Positions 11,873 through 22,305 of a DNA stretch of 64,000 nt are shown piece by piece. The notes beneath the pieces were generated by a model. That model was given only the letters and a program-made list of their open reading frames with translations. It was not told the origin of the DNA and ran no database searches. The DNA lies in assembly GCA_015501585.1 (NCBI GenBank), contig JADNRY010000031.1, positions 310,001-374,000 of the forward strand, given 5' to 3'. The DNA is from Rhodocollybia butyracea. Taxonomy: Eukaryota; Basidiomycota; Agaricomycetes; Agaricales; Omphalotaceae. Within the stretch, counting starts at the first letter, position 1. Each line of letters opens with the position of its first letter. Made by a program: the position numbers and the translations under genes.

Positions 11873-13342
11873 TCAGTTTCCCGAACCTCCAGGATTTTCG
11901 CCAGTTTCATCTCCTAATGGCCCATTTAATACTGGGTCAGAGATATGAATTGGGTGGTCAAACCCTTCAATTTCTACAAATAGATTTTCGGGGTCTTGGT
12001 CATCATTGTCATAGTCAATGAATGCGGCTCTGCCTATAGCCCCATTTCTATTTTTTCCACCTCGGAGATCATTGACATGGTCAAAATATTTATGTTCCGG
12101 GCTTTTGCATAGTGCGCATACACCATCTTTCCAACGCTGATTCCATACTTCAGTTGGAACCCTAGGATATTCACTCCTTGGTTTCAATTCTTCTTTCACT
12201 CCTCTTACTACCTCCTCACTTATCTCCTCACTTGTGCTTATTTCCTCTGACATTGCACGCCGTCCGGTAGCCTGATTATCCCTCTGATAATTTCCACTCC
12301 GGTTCCCAGGGCTAGGTCCAGCATTCCGAGATCCTGATCCCTGACCTGTAGGATGAGTGGTATTACCTGAGTTAGTGCTTACCATTTGGTCATTCCTTCT
12401 TGGAAAGGTTGATCCCACAGAGAGACCCATATCGGTAAAGGATTCTCTAACATTGTCCACTGCCATCAAGTGATCCGTCAGTTCTTCATAAGTGTTTGGT
12501 AGACCTCCACTTCTGTTGGTCAGTTTCTCATGAAGATCTGATCTGATCTGCTTTATTAAGCGGAATCTCATGGCAGCATCATTGTATTCACATTTAGTGC
12601 TGAACTCCTCAAACTGTATGATATAATCTCCAAAGGGTTCATTTGTGCATTGGTACATCTTGTCCAATTTGGATTGTGCCGTTAATACTTCATCATATAA
12701 ACCAAATCGTTTACTAAAGGCTAATACAAAATGATCCCAGAATAGAAGTTCTGGCACATTGTTGCCTTGCTCCTCCCGCCGCATTAAATTCTGGTAAAAT
12801 GTATACGCAGAATCAATAAGGTAAGAAGTTGCAAACATTACTTTAGATTTATCAGCAGCATATATTGTGGGTTTTGCCTTGAACATTGTCAAGCACTTAT
12901 CCACAAACGGCCTCCATTTTGCACGGTTAGTACCCGAAAATTGTTCCGGCTTTGCAATATCAAGTTTTGACTCATAATTGAGTGTACGTGTGAGCTCTCT
13001 ATCTCTCTCACTCTCTCTTCGCCTTTGCTCATTTTCCATTTCACGTGCATCTCGTGCATCTCTTCCATCTCTCCCATCACGCCCATCACGCCCATCCCTT
13101 CCATAGCCATAATAACCTCCTGGGGGTCCTCCTGGGGGTCCATCAGGAGGTCCATTATATTGACCTCCTCCTTCCCCTCCATTATGATTTTCCCCATTCT
13201 CGAAATTATTACGGTCCGGTAAGTGACCCTCTTGGTTCTGGCCCTCATCCCCTGAATCTCCATAGTTCCCACTTGGAGGATCATTGGGTTGATCAGGAGG
13301 TCCACCATCACCACTACTTTGCATCATTTGAGTGTTTCTCAC
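11873..13342 (-). CDS. gypsy-1 Gag (capsid)
   Basis: A 489-residue frame. The first 130 residues are low-complexity, with GP- and RDG-rich repeats (GRDGRDGRDGRD). Residues about 130-300 resemble the retrotransposon gag/capsid domain (FSGTNRAKWRPFV, FWDHFVLAFSKRFG, GDYIIQFEEF). Near the C-terminus CALCKSPEHKYFDH is a poor zinc-knuckle-like motif. It would build the virus-like particle. It is open end to end, unlike pol, and is followed directly by the protease frame. Confidence 0.8.
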   Translation of the reverse strand: MRNTQMMQSSGDGGPPDQPNDPPSGNYGDSGDEGQNQEGHLPDRNNFENGENHNGGEGGGQYNGPPDGPPGGPPGGYYGYGRDGRDGRDGRDGRDARDAREMENEQRRRESERDRELTRTLNYESKLDIAKPEQFSGTNRAKWRPFVDKCLTMFKAKPTIYAADKSKVMFATSYLIDSAYTFYQNLMRREEQGNNVPELLFWDHFVLAFSKRFGLYDEVLTAQSKLDKMYQCTNEPFGDYIIQFEEFSTKCEYNDAAMRFRLIKQIRSDLHEKLTNRSGGLPNTYEELTDHLMAVDNVRESFTDMGLSVGSTFPRRNDQMVSTNSGNTTHPTGQGSGSRNAGPSPGNRSGNYQRDNQATGRRAMSEEISTSEEISEEVVRGVKEELKPRSEYPRVPTEVWNQRWKDGVCALCKSPEHKYFDHVNDLRGGKNRNGAIGRAAFIDYDNDDQDPENLFVEIEGFDHPIHISDPVLNGPLGDETGENPGGSGN

Positions 13343-13856
13343 AATGTTTTTTCCTTTCCAGGAATGTTAGGATAACTACTCCTAAATTGTAGTGTTGATG
13401 GCCCAGGTCCAGCTTGAGCATTGAGGTAAGGGTTGACCCCTAGGGGCGCTCTTGGCATTCTCCCACCATACCCAACATAAGTGGAATTAAATTCCGCCTC
13501 TGTTGTTCCTATCTCTTCTTCCCATGACTCACCTTCTTGACCTACAGCTCTTGTATCATTAAATTGGGATCTGTTCCTTCTGCTGGTTACTCCTGAGGTC
13601 TGCATATTCCTCATACTTCCATGGTTATGTGGATTGGGTTGTCCCGGAAATTCTGGAGATGCATACTCTGGAGTGCCTGGCCCACGAGGTGGTGGGGCGG
13701 TGGATTAATTCCACTTGGCTCCAGTACAGGTTGCCGGGAATTTCCAGCGGCCACCAACCTTCGTGTACCATTCCCATCAATTTCCACATTGACATGTGGT
13801 GTGAGACCATAAGTATGGGCCCTTCCCCTTCTATCTGAAGAGTTAGAAGCTGACAT
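13339..13856 (-). pseudogene. gypsy-1 Gag N-terminal region, frameshifted
   Basis: Two short overlapping frames (13339-13614 and 13611-13856) encode hydrophilic Ser/Gly/Pro/Arg-rich sequence. They connect the long upstream ORF with gag. No domain is recognised. They are best read as remnants of one long disordered Gag leader, broken by small indels. Confidence 0.5.
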
Positions 13857-14184
13857 ATAATCAGTCTCATTAGGTGGGGGCGGAGGGGGTGGTGGAACAA
13901 TCCCTGCTGTCTGTAATTCATTTTGATGAATTTGATTTGAGACAGGACATGGTTACTCCTTCCCCTACGCCTATCAGCAGAAGATTCGGAGGTCAAGGAA
14001 AATCCATCATTAGGGGGAGGTGGTGTGCCGCCTCCTCCTTCCCTTGCATTTCCCCAACTTTGATGAAGAGGTCTTGTACCAATACCTTGCCAACTAGATG
14101 CAGGAGTACTTATGGCACTTTGAGGTGGGACTCTGGGTGGTGTATGACCACCATTTCTTCCTCCCCCTCTTCTAGCACTATTAT

Positions 14185-16191
14185 TCATCCACATTCCACT
14201 TCTATCAACATACTGATGTCCCCTTGCCTTAGAATTCCTCTTTCTGGGGGATCACCAACAGCCCATTGAGCCTCGGCATCACGCCTCTGCCACTCATTGA
14301 GTTGTTGTACTCTCCCAGCTGAACTTAAATCTGAGGCTGGTTGGGTTTCCTGTTGCTCATAGCGTGGGACTGGATCCACAATAGCATAAGGAGTGTTACC
14401 ATGAGTATCTTGTTCTCTTGTCTCAAGGTCATGATACCTGGGCACATGCACTACTGGAACATCCATACTTACCCCTTGTGATGGTCCAATAATTGAATTT
14501 GAGTGAGAACTAAATGGTTCCCCAGTGGAGTGAGATGTCATGGAGTCAGAAGATATTACTATAGGAGCCCTATTAAATGGGGTTGGGAAGTGAGCAGCTA
14601 CATTCCTGCCCCTTCCTATTCCACTTGTGTTTTGGGTCCCTAGTACTCTTCTATTCTGAGGTTCCACTACAACTACTTCCCTAGATTCCCTATTCTCAGT
14701 TCTCCTATCATTTGAGTGCATAGAAGAATCTGAAAAAGTGACGGTGTGCGCCGGGAATCTGCGGTCTGGGTTTGCCAAGTATGATTCAAGAATATCACTT
14801 ACCGCTAATTGTACGGATTCAAGATTTTCTGCGGATTGATGTACACGATCCAGATTTCCGAAATAGGTACCTAAAATTTCACTTACTGCTGTACGTACCA
14901 AATCAGATCCAGTACTTCTCCTTATTATAGGATATACTATCTTGTCAATTCCTGTACTTACAGACTCTGACCTAGGTTGCTCAGATAGGGGGGGATTTAG
15001 TACAGGTTGAACCTGTTGTGAACGGCTACCCCCGGAACTAGAATGAGAATTTGTCCTTGGGCTACCTGGTAGCTCATAAAACCCTCGTAATTCAGGGCGG
15101 TTAGCATATTCCGTAAGTCTTATAACCTCATCCCTAATTCCCCTCCTTTCTAATGCTAATGCAACTTCAGAGTCTAAGTTGTTGGGATTTGCAGTGGTGA
15201 TTAATAAAAATCTACAGATCCACCCTTCTACTGAATCATCACCATTCTGTGATGATATTCCAATTTGATGAAGTAATTCCCTACAACTTTCACCTAAAGC
15301 AACTAACTGATCTCGATGAACCCGTGCAATTTCAACTTGGTCACTATTCTGTACAGATGCCCTTCTATGGTAATTTGGTGGAGGTGTCTGATAATTTGTC
15401 CAACTATTCCCTTGCATTGCATGCGTAGGAGCAGGTTGAGTTAAAATCGACGGTCCAATTACTGTAGCAGGTTCTGTTGATGGTACCATTAAAACTTGGG
15501 GTATATTTTCTCTGTTAGTTACTTGTGGGTGTGGTGTTCTTAATGGACTTTTGCCCACAATAGCTCTAAACTGATCGCGATACCGTGTGAATCGGTTTGA
15601 AGGAGTTTCCGGAGTTTCCTGCCTCCTCATAGTGGGTCCCACTATTGAGTTAAGAGACGGAAAATGTTCCGAGTCTCCTGTTCGACTTGGTAATGGAGTC
15701 ACGGACTGTTGTTCAGCTGATGTGTGATAAAATAAATTTGGGCTACCGCCGTGCTCTGGTAGCTCACCATACCCTTCCAACTCTTCTGTCAATCTATCCA
15801 ATCTACTTGGACCCATATCCAACGGTGATATTGGACCATGAGTGCTAGCATAATGCCATCCCTCAGTTGCCAAGTTAGTTGTTGGTCTCACAGGTGAAGG
15901 TGTCCAATTAGACTGCATTGGATTATTAGGACAAGCCACAGGGGTAGATGCGGGATGTCTCGGAACATGTGACGGAGTATTTGGGTATACATTACCGGGC
16001 ATAGCACCTAGTGTTCTTCCTCCCTCTGGAAAAGAAGGTTGACTGGGTGCTTGGTTAGAATTGTTAATAGAATTACTATCATTTGCCATAAGATGATTTG
16101 AACCAGGGGTACGAGTGTAAAAAGAAGCTTGGGTATCTGTGGTATTTCGCTCGTTAGTAGTACTTGCACCAGTAACAGTTCTAGTAGACAT
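14185..16191 (-). CDS. gypsy-1 first ORF, long disordered Gag leader
   Basis: A 668-residue frame begins 31 bases inside the 5' LTR boundary, so it is the first ORF of the genomic RNA. It is Ser/Thr/Pro/Asn-rich and mostly disordered. Middle segments are more ordered (VHRDQLVALGESCRELLHQIG and ALERRGIRDEVIRLTEY). I recognise no domain. Its place upstream of the capsid and the remnants between them suggest an extended Gag N-terminus, but a separate first ORF is possible. Confidence 0.65.
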   Translation of the reverse strand: MSTRTVTGASTTNERNTTDTQASFYTRTPGSNHLMANDSNSINNSNQAPSQPSFPEGGRTLGAMPGNVYPNTPSHVPRHPASTPVACPNNPMQSNWTPSPVRPTTNLATEGWHYASTHGPISPLDMGPSRLDRLTEELEGYGELPEHGGSPNLFYHTSAEQQSVTPLPSRTGDSEHFPSLNSIVGPTMRRQETPETPSNRFTRYRDQFRAIVGKSPLRTPHPQVTNRENIPQVLMVPSTEPATVIGPSILTQPAPTHAMQGNSWTNYQTPPPNYHRRASVQNSDQVEIARVHRDQLVALGESCRELLHQIGISSQNGDDSVEGWICRFLLITTANPNNLDSEVALALERRGIRDEVIRLTEYANRPELRGFYELPGSPRTNSHSSSGGSRSQQVQPVLNPPLSEQPRSESVSTGIDKIVYPIIRRSTGSDLVRTAVSEILGTYFGNLDRVHQSAENLESVQLAVSDILESYLANPDRRFPAHTVTFSDSSMHSNDRRTENRESREVVVVEPQNRRVLGTQNTSGIGRGRNVAAHFPTPFNRAPIVISSDSMTSHSTGEPFSSHSNSIIGPSQGVSMDVPVVHVPRYHDLETREQDTHGNTPYAIVDPVPRYEQQETQPASDLSSAGRVQQLNEWQRRDAEAQWAVGDPPERGILRQGDISMLIEVECG

Positions 16192-16221
16192 TTTCTAGTC
16201 ACAGCTTTAGTCTCTATATTA

Positions 16222-16906
16222 TGTCAAGTCTCGAACAAAGAGGCTTGTTAACCAGTTGTATTTAACTAATACTTCCCATCTAACAGATTCAGGGGCTGCT
16301 TGGTAGATAATGCTTACAAGAACCTAAACGTTACGGTGTTTTGGGGGTATCTTTGTATAGAGTTGGTGTGCACTATACGGGTATTGGTGACAATAAGTGT
16401 CGGGAATACGTACCTTCAATATCCTTGATATTAAAGTGAGTCTTGCTGTATTCACTCAGTAGATAATTCCTCAGGTGTTGTTCACACAAAGAATCAAGAT
16501 AACAAGTGTAATTCTTGTAGGTACTGGGTTACAAAATATAGAGACTAAAGAAAAAGGGTGTATCGATAATCCCCTCCTTTTATAGTCTTTTACATGGGAG
16601 ATCATTAAGTAATTAAATATATATAGTACATGTGTTATCCTCAAGGCAAACCATGGTTTGTACAGGTAAGCCTTCCTAAGTGAGATAATGACTCGATGTA
16701 AGTCATTTAAATAGTCACATGGTCAGGCAGGCCATATCCGCATGTTCCGCTGATCTGGTTTGTCGAGTCATTCCAAGTCATTCAGAAGGTTAGGCAACAC
16801 TTGAGGACGCAGTAACTTAACAATTAACAAGTATACAATGTAATATATGTGGATTTAGGAGTGTCCCCTTCGTTACTTTTGGCATGAATTGGTTTGATAC
16901 CTTACA
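16222..16906 (-). repeat. 5' LTR of gypsy-1
   Basis: A 685-bp copy matching 1928-2612, with TG...CA ends. It retains more CpG than the 3' LTR. It abuts the 3' fragment of LINE A at 16907, so this LTR was inserted into a LINE. Confidence 0.93.
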
Positions 16907-17279
16907 CCAGCTCAGTGATGGGGATGCATTACTTTATCTCAAACGGCGTATTTTTTCCTGGTCGGATGTCTCTTCCATGGCAAAATTTATCCACGAAACC
17001 ATACAGCTTTGGACTACAGCTATCTCAGGCATTCCATTGGACTACGGCTTGGAAGGAGAGGATGAGGATTCTGATAGTGGATAATGGGAGTTGTAAAGGT
17101 TTTCATTGTACTTTATCATTAGCTAGCCTCTTTTTCCGCTCTGGGGCCTTGCTACCCATCCCTACGCTGGACTTGCAGTCTACCTTCTCCTCGGGAGTCG
17201 AGCTCGCTGCTTGCGCTGTCGTAGGGACCACTGTCGGTATGCCGACTGGGCCGTGTACACCTTATACCTTATACCTTAT
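16907..17279 (+). mobile_element. LINE copy A, 3' fragment only
   Basis: The sequence is nearly identical to 23670-24065 of LINE B. It encodes the last residues of ORF2 (DGDALLYLKRRIFSWSDVSS) and the 3' UTR, and ends in ACCTTAT repeats. Its 5' part is missing at the gypsy-1 LTR boundary and is not found on the other side of gypsy-1. Confidence 0.88.
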
Positions 17280-17298
17280 CCGATTGAGCTAGGGGGGT
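17280..17298 (-). tRNA. tRNA-Lys 5' segment abutting LINE A tail
   Basis: The reverse complement reads ACCCCCCTAGCTCAATCGG. This matches the acceptor 5' strand and the first half of the D arm of a eukaryotic tRNA-Lys, whose conserved 5' region reads GCCCACCTAGCTCAATNGG by comparison with 24066-24084. It starts at the base after the LINE ACCTTAT tail. It is a fragment and not a functional gene. Confidence 0.65.
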
Positions 17299-17414
17299 GA
17301 TATGTATGGTGGAAGAATGTAGTTGAAGATACCATCATACGATCATAATTTGTTTCAAGTATCTCGTCAGATAAAAAATAAAGAAAAATAACACATCCAG
17401 AGAGACTGCCTGAT

Positions 17415-17484
17415 AGCCCACCGCAAGGGTCGAACTCGCAGCCTTCAGATCCGCCTAAATAATACGACTATGGGACTTCGATAA
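17415..17484 (-). tRNA. tRNA-Lys 3' segment (with intron) abutting LINE B 5' end
   Basis: Read on the minus strand this contains intron-like sequence, the 3' anticodon stem (TCTGA), a variable loop (AGGCT), a T arm (GCGAG/TTCGACC/CTTGC) and the acceptor 3' strand GGTGGGC plus T. Downstream on the minus strand is a T-rich run (TTATTTTTCTTTATTTTTT), a likely Pol III terminator. The 5' half is absent because LINE B sequence begins here. Confidence 0.65.
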
Positions 17485-17637
17485 AAGCTGCAACTTCGTA
17501 CTTTGACAATGTTAACGCTTTCTTTCTTCATTCTTCACTCTTCATGCGCATGCTCTACAAAAGTCTCAGCCGCTGCCCGACTTCCACCACCAATCGCTAC
17601 CTGAGACATTCTGAGACATACCGTCTCTAACCACAGA

Positions 17638-19029
17638 ATGGCAAAATCCATCGAAGAACTCATGGAGGACACGGTCAGACTGAGTAGGATCCAGGACCAA
17701 TATGTGCCATATGCACAACAACCCCAGGCCAGTACCTCAGCCGTAACACTGGAAAGCCGTCCTTCACCTACTCCTCTTCCCGCTCCTACTTGCTCAGCAA
17801 ACCGATCCCTCGCTAGACAATCTGCCACATCCTTTACACATCTTCTTGACGACGACAATCCCTCGGAACCGCGCCGCAGCCCTTCCCCGAGTAACACTGG
17901 CAGCATTACTACGTTGACCCCTTCCGGGAAAGCCTCGAAAAAAGCTATCTCCGCTAAGGGAAAAGCCTTGAAGGTCACGCCGTCGAAGACCGTCTTTCCC
18001 CAGTCCTCATCGAATCTGCCTACGTTGCACTACCCTGCAGAATCCAGGCTCATCCCGAACACCTCGGGAACGAAGGAATCTGCTGCAACCACCAGATATT
18101 GCTTGGACAGCAATGACTTATGCCTCGAAGGGATGATTTGTACAGAGTCATCCACGGCGAGCAATCTCATTCGAAACCTCAACGACAGTCTTCACCAACA
18201 TGACGAGACCTACGACCACGCACAGCAATCTCTGGGACAGGACGTGACCGCTCTCCGCACTGACGTCAACGACCTACAGACACGGGTCCACGGCATTGAG
18301 AGCTTACAACCTCCCTACGACGCCATCCTTCAGCGACTGGATCAACTGGAACAACAGCCTCCCGGTCCTAGTGGACAGCTACTCTTGTATACACGCGCCA
18401 GCTCCCCTGGCTCGTCATCTCCCCCTACCACACAAAACACACCCGACCACCCACTGTGGGGTACTTCAGACATCTTCAGCAATCCACAAAACCCCGACTC
18501 CGACTTTGACTCTCCCTGTCATGGGTCCCAGAGGCAACCTTCAGCCTCACCTCAGGATCGTTCTCCCTCGCCGTCGCCGCACATGGTCTCGGACACCCCA
18601 CCTTCTGTCGCGCCTCAAAATCCCGTGCCTCTCCAAAACCGTATATCTTGCCGACCCGCATCCCCGTCATTTATGGAACCAACACCAAAATGTCGAAGAA
18701 CTGGCACACCTTATTCCACGCCCTCTACCAATCACAACACATTCCCGGGATCGACAGTTCGTATCTCCACCGAAACTTGGAAATTCCGCGGGAAAGGTAG
18801 AGCTCTCTGTGCCTTCTTCCACACCTGGTTTGACCTGTTGGATAACGCAGCCACGCCATTGACATTCCCCTACCGTATTCGACACACTGGGCCCGCCAGA
18901 CGCCAGGTGCGTCTGTTCTTTACTAACGCCTCTCAGGCATTAGCATTCGTTAACGCTTGGGATAGCCACCGGTCCCGGATTGTCAACAATGCTGCATTCA
19001 ACGTCTCCTACCAGTCACCCTCCGAATGA
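17638..19029 (+). CDS. LINE B ORF1 protein
   Basis: A 463-residue Ser/Pro-rich protein, probably the RNA-binding ORF1p of the LINE particle. A heptad-like segment at about residues 190-245 (VTALRTDVNDLQTRVHGIE ... ILQRLDQLEQQ) should form a coiled coil for multimerisation. The most conserved block between copies B and C is the C-terminal 85 residues (GKGRALCAFFHTWFDLLDNA ... RQVRLFFTNASQALAFVNAW). This looks like a small alpha/beta nucleic-acid-binding fold, but I cannot name it. It ends in TGA followed directly by CGG. ORF2 continues in the same frame. Confidence 0.85.
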   Translation: MAKSIEELMEDTVRLSRIQDQYVPYAQQPQASTSAVTLESRPSPTPLPAPTCSANRSLARQSATSFTHLLDDDNPSEPRRSPSPSNTGSITTLTPSGKASKKAISAKGKALKVTPSKTVFPQSSSNLPTLHYPAESRLIPNTSGTKESAATTRYCLDSNDLCLEGMICTESSTASNLIRNLNDSLHQHDETYDHAQQSLGQDVTALRTDVNDLQTRVHGIESLQPPYDAILQRLDQLEQQPPGPSGQLLLYTRASSPGSSSPPTTQNTPDHPLWGTSDIFSNPQNPDSDFDSPCHGSQRQPSASPQDRSPSPSPHMVSDTPPSVAPQNPVPLQNRISCRPASPSFMEPTPKCRRTGTPYSTPSTNHNTFPGSTVRISTETWKFRGKGRALCAFFHTWFDLLDNAATPLTFPYRIRHTGPARRQVRLFFTNASQALAFVNAWDSHRSRIVNNAAFNVSYQSPSE

Positions 19030-19032
19030 CGG
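19027..19032 (+). promoter_or_regulatory. Candidate UGA-CGG readthrough stop between LINE ORF1 and ORF2
   Basis: ORF1 ends TCC GAA TGA CGG TTA, and no other stop separates it from the ORF2 frame. UGA followed by CGG (or CUA) is an established efficient readthrough context. The first ATG of the ORF2 frame lies after the endonuclease domain (about 19900), so normal initiation could not make the endonuclease. The same bases occur in copy C (27277-27282). Confidence 0.6.
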
Positions 19033-22000
19033 TTAGCAGTGGGGAAGTCTTTGATTGATTGCGCTCCCTCGCCGCACCATAGTATTTCTCCTCATTGTAT
19101 TAGTACTACGGGTAATTTGAACACTCTTAGCTTCAATTTGGGGGGCCGTCTTCAATCTAACCTTCTCCACTCTGAGTTCTGCGAGTTACTGGACAACGTT
19201 CACATTGCATGTATCCAGGAAACTGACTTATATCCTGATGAGGTATGGCACGCCCCAGATAATTTTTCTGTTTTTTCTCAAGCTCGACCGACGGAATACT
19301 TTGACGATCCCTCTGGTGGGGTCGCTACCTTTGTCCGCTCAGACCTACATGCAACGTTACACGAGGACCTCTGTGGGCCCGACATTGTGACAGTCGAAGT
19401 GGAAGGTATTCTCTTCATTAACGCGTACCTTCTTCCTTCAATCTCCAAGTTTGACTGGTCCCGGTGGACTGATACATCCCCATGGGACGCCTTCAGAGAG
19501 ATCTGCACACTCGCCGCTAACCTTGACAAACCTTTTTTCATTCTAGGAGACCTTAACGCCCGCACCGGCTCCCTTCGGCCAAACGCCGCACACCCATCTC
19601 GGACTTCACCCAATACTCACTGCTCTTCCCGAGGATCACACCTTCTGACTCTATGCGACGACCTCAACTTAACCATTCTGAATGGTTCAGAGCACATCCC
19701 GGGCACCCACTCTTGCTGGACCTCGTTTCAAAAATGGGATGGGATATACAACACCTCAGTCATTGACTATGGCATCTGCTCAGCCTATAGCTCCTCTAAC
19801 ATTGCCTCCTTTGATATCTCAGATAGAACGAGGTGGTCTGACCACGCGTTCCTATCTTTGCAGATCCTTTCACCACGCTCCACTCTCCCTCCTCCTCCAT
19901 CTATGAAACGGAAGTGTCCTGAATTCACTTTACCATTGGTAACGCACCTTGACCACCTTCTCAACGACGTTCTACATACCTCCCCTCCCGAGGCCAGTGA
20001 CGAACTAGGTAAACTATACGGTTTCAGTAACCTCGACCCCGCTCATGCTGGAACACATGGTCTGAAGGTTTACGCCGATGGGTCGGCTACCAATAATGGA
20101 CAACTAGGTGCTACAGCGGGCGCAGGGATTTACGCGGGCCCCGCTCACCCCTTCAACACCACTGCACGGGTGACAGGAAGACCTTCCAACAACCGGGCAG
20201 AACTTTACTCAATATTACTGACCGTACAAAAGACCCCGCTACATCGCGTACTGGACATCTTCACAGACTCCACATACGTGATACACTCCCTTGTACATTG
20301 GTCTATCCGCAATGCTAAATGCGGATGGGTTTGCATCAACGGTGACCTTCTCAGACTGATCGCAAGCTGGATTGCGGCACGCTCAGCTCCTATCCGCTTC
20401 CATCATGTTAAAGGTCACTCTGGTAATAAACACAACGATGCTGCAGATGCCTTGGCAAAACACGGCGCAGGACTGCCCCTACCCATCCCCTTTTCTCCTA
20501 CAGACTACTACCATGTGCCCGCTCCTATCCCTTTTACGGTCCCGCTAGGATATCCAAAGGTCTATACAGATCTCCCTGAAGACCCAGCTCCCTGCAAACC
20601 ACACCCATCTCGCCAACGTTCCTTCCACCGCAACCACCGACACAGGTCATTCAAGCGACAACTTCAGGATGGGATCCTGCACCGCCTCATCGAATGCTCT
20701 TCCGATTCGGGTGCATTCTGGAGACTTTACAAGCGCCTTCGCTACCCAGGCAATGCTCCTACTCTAGTGTCTTTGTCGAGCCTCACCGAGTGCTTCATTC
20801 CACGAATGAACCCGCCCGAGAACGTCCCTCAGCCGTTACAAGATTGCCTGACTCGTGAGTGCAATTTGTGCGAGCGCGTTAAAGTGTCAAAGCCCTCCAT
20901 CTTCCCGACACTCAACGAACGGCTCACATTACATGATATTGAGCAGGCCAAAGCTCACCTCATGCGGTCAAAGCCCTCGCACGCCACGGGGGTTGATGGG
21001 TCCTCTTATTCTTGGATACTCGACCTTGATAACCAAATCCTATGCGATCTTCTTAACGCCTGTGTCGACGCCGGTGAAGTCCCTTCTGCTTGGCTGACCA
21101 CACTTATTGAAGCCATCCGCAAGCGAGGTAGACGCGACTTCACTAATCCAAGTGAATACCGTGCTGTAGGACTTGAGAGCTGCATCTTGAAGCTCTTGAC
21201 ACTCATTATTCATATGAAGCTCTCCAATGCAGCCGAACAGGCTGGCATCATTCCTCCCTCCCAGAACGGTTTCCGGGAACACCACAGAACAAACAATAAT
21301 GTGTTCATCCTACAGACACTAATAGATAATACAAGGTCGAGAGGTGAAACTCTATATGTTGCCTTCGTCGACATTTCAAACGTGTTTCCATCAACAAACC
21401 AACATCGCCTCTGGAATAAACTATATAACTATGGACTGACTGGCCGCTACTTTGATTGGCTCAGAACTTTGTATGACCATATGTCATATACGATTCTCCA
21501 GAATGGCAAACTTTCCAAGTGCTTTCACGCCCTATGCGGCATCCTAATGGGCGATCCAGCTTCTCCAACACTCTGGAATTTATTTCTCTCATCTCTTCAC
21601 CTCACTCCCGATCCAGATGACGCCGATCTTTGTGGAATTACTATTTCTCACTTGGAACATGCAGACAACATTGCAATTATCTCGCGAACACCTCATGGCC
21701 TCCAAAGACACCTTCACAAGCTCGAATCCTGGTGTGACGACAATTTCCTTTCACTCGATGTGAAAAAATCCGTGTTTATGATTTTTGGGCCTTTGCCCAA
21801 CCCGCTTCCCCGTCTCACACTCTCCAACTGCCCTCTTTAACTAAAACAATCCTGGCCTTACGTCGGCGTCTGGCTACAATCCTCTTCACGTGACATCTTT
21901 GCAACACATTATAGAAAGAAGTCTGAAGCCGCCGTCGCTTCCGCCAGAAGTGTTTTTGGATGCAAACGGTTAGTTGGCAGGTCACGGATCCCTCCTCATG

Positions 22001-22305
22001 TCGCTCTGCTCCTTTACTTTTCTCTCATTGATTGCCACCTCACTCATGGCTGCGACGTCACTGTCGACGTGGATTCATCAGTAATGAATCCTTTATTTGA
22101 CATTCAAATGCGGTGTCTTCGTCGCATCCTTGGTCTTCCTCATCACTCCACCATCTCTCCTCTCTTCATCAAACTTGGTCTTTTGCCTCTCCGGACCCGC
22201 CAATTGGAACTTTGTCTCAAATTCCTTTCTTATCTCGTTTCAGCACCGGACAATAGCCTCATTGCCCTCGTGTTACGTTCATGCCTTTCCATCATTATTC
22301 CAAGA
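19030..22305 (+). pseudogene. LINE B ORF2: endonuclease, RNase H and reverse transcriptase
   Basis: The N-terminal 280 residues are an apurinic-type endonuclease (CIQETDL, FILGDLNAR, RTRWSDHAFL). Next comes an RNase H domain with its acidic set and His (VYADGSATNNG, NNRAELYS, IFTDSTYVI, GHSGNKHNDAADALAKHG), at about residues 340-480. RT follows (SPSQNGFREHHRTNNN region, FVDISNVFPS, GILMGDPASPTLWN). The active site reads HADN instead of xADD. An in-frame TAA at 21838-21840 follows FGPLPNPLPRLTLSNCPL, and the thumb region then continues in the same frame. RNase H sitting before RT is unusual for LINEs. Confidence 0.88.

Larger units (their letters stand above)
1928..16906 (-). mobile_element. 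Ty3/gypsy chromovirus, decayed, about 15 kb (gypsy-1)
   Basis: Two 685-bp direct repeats (1928-2612 and 16222-16906) have TG...CA ends and bound a minus-strand gag, protease, RT-RNase H, integrase and chromodomain. A polypurine tract abuts the left (3') LTR. The element is unusually long because about 5 kb lies between the end of pol (7725) and the 3' LTR. That stretch holds repeat fragments and an antisense spliced gene. Pol is broken by frameshifts and by two CGA-to-TGA stops. The flanks do not match: LINE A abuts the right end but unrelated DNA abuts the left, and there is no target duplication. The present element is therefore probably a recombinant. Confidence 0.9.

Noticed and set aside
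14185..16191. Independent cellular gene upstream of gypsy-1 gag
   Set aside because: The ORF begins just inside the 5' LTR, runs in the element's direction and leads into gag remnants, so it is part of the retroelement.
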